Source: Phaeosaccion multiseriatum | Lineage: Eukaryota; Ochrophyta, other classes | Direction: 5' to 3' | DNA: 64,000 nt | NCBI GenBank assembly: GCA_965112735.1 | Contig: OZ218952.1 | Coordinates: 2,852,001 to 2,916,000, forward strand | In this document: in pieces, positions 61,501 to 64,000 of the stretch | Layout of the letters: each line of letters begins with the position of its first letter | Numbering within the stretch: position 1 is the stretch's first letter | Program-made: the position numbers and the translations under genes | The notes under the pieces: model-generated | The model's input: the letters and a program-made list of their open reading frames with translations, nothing else | Told to the model about the DNA's origin: nothing | The model's database searches: none

Positions 61501-63318
61501 GCAGGGAGCGATTGGCCACTGCCGCACAGACACTTCGCAGCCGAGTGGCCCTTTCGGTAAGGCTGCTGCATCAGGAGCAAGACGGCGGCCCTTTCCTTTC
61601 TTCTTTCTTCGTGTGGATGGGGGGATGGGCTGTGCTTGTGCTTGTGCTTGTGGTACCCCTCGACGCTCGACCTCTCTACTATTCACTTTGCGGAGGGGCT
61701 GACTCACTCACTCACTCACTCACTCACTCACTTTACTCACTCCACTCCCTCTCTCCACTCACTCCGTCGCTCACTCTCACACACACACTCCCTCACTTAT
61801 TCACTCACTCACTCACTCACAGAAAGTCACTCACTCACTCACTCCACGCACTCACTTACTCTCGCTCACTCCCTTTACTCACTCCCCCACTCCACGCACA
61901 CACTCACTCTCCCCCACTCTCTCGCTCGCTCCCGCACTCAACTCACTCCCTCGCCCACTCACTTCCTCACTCACTCCCTCACTCACAGGCGCTGACCAAG
62001 CTCGCCGAATGGAGCGGAGCGAGCAAGCGCATGGGCAGGCTCAGGGAAGCGACGAGAGAGCAGCTGGGGCAGAGAGGCCCTCCTGTCAGAAGATGCTTGC
62101 GACGCTGGGCTCACAGAAGCAGGCGAAGCAAGGCGGCAGTGGGCCTGACAGACTTGGCGACGATGATGTTCGCGCGTGGGGCTGAGGTGGGTTGGGAGGG
62201 AGGGGAGGGACGGAGGGAGGTGGGAGAGGGGGAGGGAGGGAGGGAGGGAGGGAGGGAGGGAAGGAGGGAGGGAGGGAGGGCGAAAGGGCGGGAGGGAGGG
62301 AGGTGGGGAGGAAGGGAGGAAGGGAGGGAAGGAGGGCGTCGGTAGGTCTGCCGAGTCGAATCAATGAAGATGCCATCTGTTCTCCATCTCTCTCCTCTAT
62401 CGTGACGGGACAAATTGACTCGATCGAGGGGTCCTTCATTCAATCACTCCACAAAGCTGCTTCGATGAGCAATCAATCTTTGCGTGTATTTGTGTAGTTC
62501 TTGCCGCCCACACCTTGTATTGCTTTGTAACGTGCTTTGCTTCGCGTTATTTTTGCTTTGCTTTGCTGCAGACGCTGGCGCTACACGGATGGCGCCGCTT
62601 CGTCCGCTCGGCCCTGGCGAGCAAAGAGGTGTGTAGATAGGTATATCGAGCATGTGGTATATTTGATTTGGATGGATATCACCGGAACGGCTGGCCACCG
62701 TCGGAGAAGCCTGCACCTAACCCTGGATGGAACCGTAATATATCCGTCATGCGTGCTCGCCTTGCTGTCAACAGGTGTTGCAGGGGGCCAGCGAGCACGC
62801 TGCGGACAGGCGGGGACAGGTCGGTCTGGTCTGCTGGCGGAGGCACACAGCGGCACACACAGTGGCTAGGTGTCAGGCAAAGCTGGCTACTCTTCACTGG
62901 ACCAAGGTAGGGTAATACGGGGAGGCGCAATAGATGTGTGTAGACAGGGTAGGGCATATTATGTACTGGCTCTTTTGTGTGGGGGAGGGAGCCCACCCAT
63001 TGCGTTGGTTGGTGTCCCTCCGTCCGTGACTTCTTCAAAATTAATGAATCAACACAAACACCCCTCCTGTAGCTCCAATTAACCCCCCCCCCCTTGTCTC
63101 CACTCTCTCTTTTCTCTCCTCTCTCTGCCCACACACCTGCCTGCCTTTATTTATTCCCACCTGCCTGCCTGCAGATCCTGTACCGTAAGGTTTTGGTGGG
63201 TTGGCTCGAGGAGGCGTCGCGTCAACGGTTGGAGCGGAGGAGGGAGACCGCGGAACACCGCATGCGAATGGCGGAGCTCTTGAGCCGCTGCCCACCTCAG
63301 CTGCCACCTCAATTGTGA
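56506..63318 (+). CDS. SFI1-like centrin-binding repeat protein, 9 exons
   Basis: Exons 56506-59100, 59301-59867, 60175-60524, 60923-61091, 61185-61556, 61989-62186, 62572-62628, 62775-62906 and 63175-63318 join in phase: 1527 residues. Long basic helices carry a Trp roughly every 25-35 residues in contexts such as ALVEWWRLAAVKKVV, ARLYTGLLRWKAA, ASNALAKWSHFTRSA, KALHVWRARSAASFL, RRALRRWRAGKQ, RQVWRRKVWSAWGGFV, CLRRWAHRSRRSKAA, LALHGWRRFVRSAL and KVLVGWLEEASRQR. This matches SFI1 repeats, which bind centrin at spindle poles and basal bodies. A Ser/Arg-rich low-complexity region (57780-58300) sits in the middle. The repeat consensus is loose, so a general centrin/calmodulin-binding centrosomal protein is the safe reading. 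Confidence 0.68.
57784..57930 (+). repeat. AGC and AGT triplet tract coding poly-Ser in the SFI1-like gene
   Basis: AGC, AGT and GTA triplets are read as about 45 mostly Ser residues and remain in frame between conserved parts of exon 1. Confidence 0.85.
58534..58546 (+). repeat. 13-bp core variant in the SFI1-like gene
   Basis: One mismatch (GTTGGTGATACGG) at the end of a CAG tract, read VVGDTAAG, a third reading frame of the same DNA core. Confidence 0.85.
61696..61988 (+). repeat. (CACT)n tract ending at an acceptor
   Basis: CACT units with CCCT variants fill about 290 bp and run directly into CACTCACAG, the acceptor of exon 61989-62186. Confidence 0.94.
62187..62335 (+). repeat. Purine-rich GGGA repeat starting at a donor
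   Basis: After the donor GTGGGT the intron continues as GGGA units for about 140 bp: a donor-side G/A-rich tract on the sense strand. Confidence 0.9.
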
Positions 63319-63410
63319 TTTGCTTTGTGATCATAGATCAATGTACACCCTTAAGTGCCATCTATGATTGTCTAAAAGTAATGTCTCACCAAGGGCTCAA
63401 CCCATAAACT

Positions 63411-64000
63411 ATGCTGCATTTTATGCTGCTCTCACTCGTACTTGGCACGTTTCTCTGTGCTCTTCACATTTCGGCCTTCACTGTGACACCAATTCAGACA
63501 TCCAGATCATCATTGACTAAGAGCAGGAGGATTATCGCACTGCAGAGCGAGGCAGCAACCGGAGAGAGAGGAGGAGGAGGAGGAGGAGGAGGAGAGGAAA
63601 TTGATGCGACGCCTGGGCCCCCGACAGTGAGGGGCTCCTATGTGACGGAGGACAGTCTGTTTCCGTACCCTATAGAAGCGTTTCCACAGAGAAGTGCAAG
63701 CGAGGTAAGAGGAATAGAGGCGACAGTTTAAAGTTGGTATGTGGATGCCGTATCTGCTCCTCTCCCCTCACCAAGAAGGCCCCTCCTTTCCCCTCGACCC
63801 CACCCCATACGGGCAGGCTTATTTTAACGGCACAACGGCGTCGTACTGGTGGTGTCAGGACCGAGATGCAGTAGGCGTGTACGTGCCTCTCTCGTCCCCC
63901 GACGTCACCAAGAAGGAGATTGTGTTCGAGGTCACGTCCTCGAAAGTAAAGCTGGTGGTGGAGGGGAAAGACGTGCTGCTGGGCACTCTCTTCAATACGG
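63411..64000 (+). CDS. Plastid-targeted CS-domain (p23/NudC-like) protein, 3' part outside window
   Basis: Exons 63411-63704 and 63817 to the window end join in phase 0, giving 159 visible residues. MLHFMLLSLVLGTFLCALHI is a signal peptide ending ISAF/TVTPIQ, a clear complex-plastid presequence. A Gly run and Pro-rich linker follow. Exon 2 begins AYFNGTTASYWWCQDRDAVG and continues VYVPLSSPDVTKKEIVFEVT with KVKLVVEGKDVLLGTLFNT: the CS-domain pattern in which W-x-Q is followed by a V-x-V-x-x strand and a KKL-like surface strand, here KLVVEGKDVLLG. CS domains act as co-chaperone modules, often for HSP90. Only 92 bp separate it from the upstream stop. Confidence 0.77.

Overview
This is a nuclear segment from a GC-rich eukaryote. 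Genes carry many short exons with canonical GT-AG introns (donors mostly GTGAG/GTAAG, acceptors mostly CAG), and introns are packed with microsatellites. Three products (5612-8191 minus, 53488-56309 minus, 63411 onward plus) begin with a signal peptide followed by an A-F or A-W site (LNLA/F, CSA/W, ISA/F) and a Ser/Arg-rich stretch, the bipartite plastid presequence of algae with a red-derived complex plastid. With cilium/centrosome genes (DLEC1-like, SFI1-like) and bactofilin-like genes, this points to a photosynthetic stramenopile that builds flagella at some stage. That is an inference; no species is named.

Layout. 1-4532 (+): end of one bactofilin-like gene, a second bactofilin-like gene, and a coiled-coil gene that may be its continuation. 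5612-8191 (-): plastid alpha/beta hydrolase. 8558-23712 (+): unrecognised gene of about 1,890 residues whose introns hold huge simple repeats. 24725-27034 (-): F-box plus Tudor/agenet-like protein. 27859-30500 (+): TRMT10-type tRNA methyltransferase. 31002-46035 (-): complete 16-exon DLEC1/CFAP81-like gene (3052 residues). 46298-46722 (+): small membrane protein. 47121-47821 (+): mitochondrial inner-membrane signal peptidase. 48675-51483 (-): PP2C phosphatase. 51644-52589 (+): coiled-coil protein. 53488-56309 (-): LdpA-like plastid Fe-S protein. 56506-63318 (+): SFI1-like centrin-binding protein. 63411-64000 (+): plastid CS-domain protein, cut by the window end.

Exon chains were built by hand, requiring GT-AG borders and phase continuity; DLEC1, PP2C, LdpA, TRMT10, SFI1-like and the hydrolase all close in frame with a stop. 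Genes are mostly arranged in divergent or convergent pairs with short shared upstream regions (160-370 bp). DLEC1 and SFI1 relate to axoneme and basal body; the hydrolase, LdpA and CS proteins are predicted plastid proteins; no operon-like functional cluster is evident.

The most unusual signals are at DNA level. (1) A 13-bp core, GTTGGTGATACAG, occurs at least eight times exactly and several times with 1-2 mismatches, on both strands, in exons and introns, usually interrupting a CAG or GGGA repeat, and is read in different frames in different proteins. (2) Microsatellite type follows position in the intron: donor-like repeats (GT, GTGA, GTAT) at 5' ends and pyrimidine repeats (CCCT, TCC, CTT, CACT) before acceptors, always on the sense strand. 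(3) Frame breaks in the leftmost genes fall at poly-G runs.
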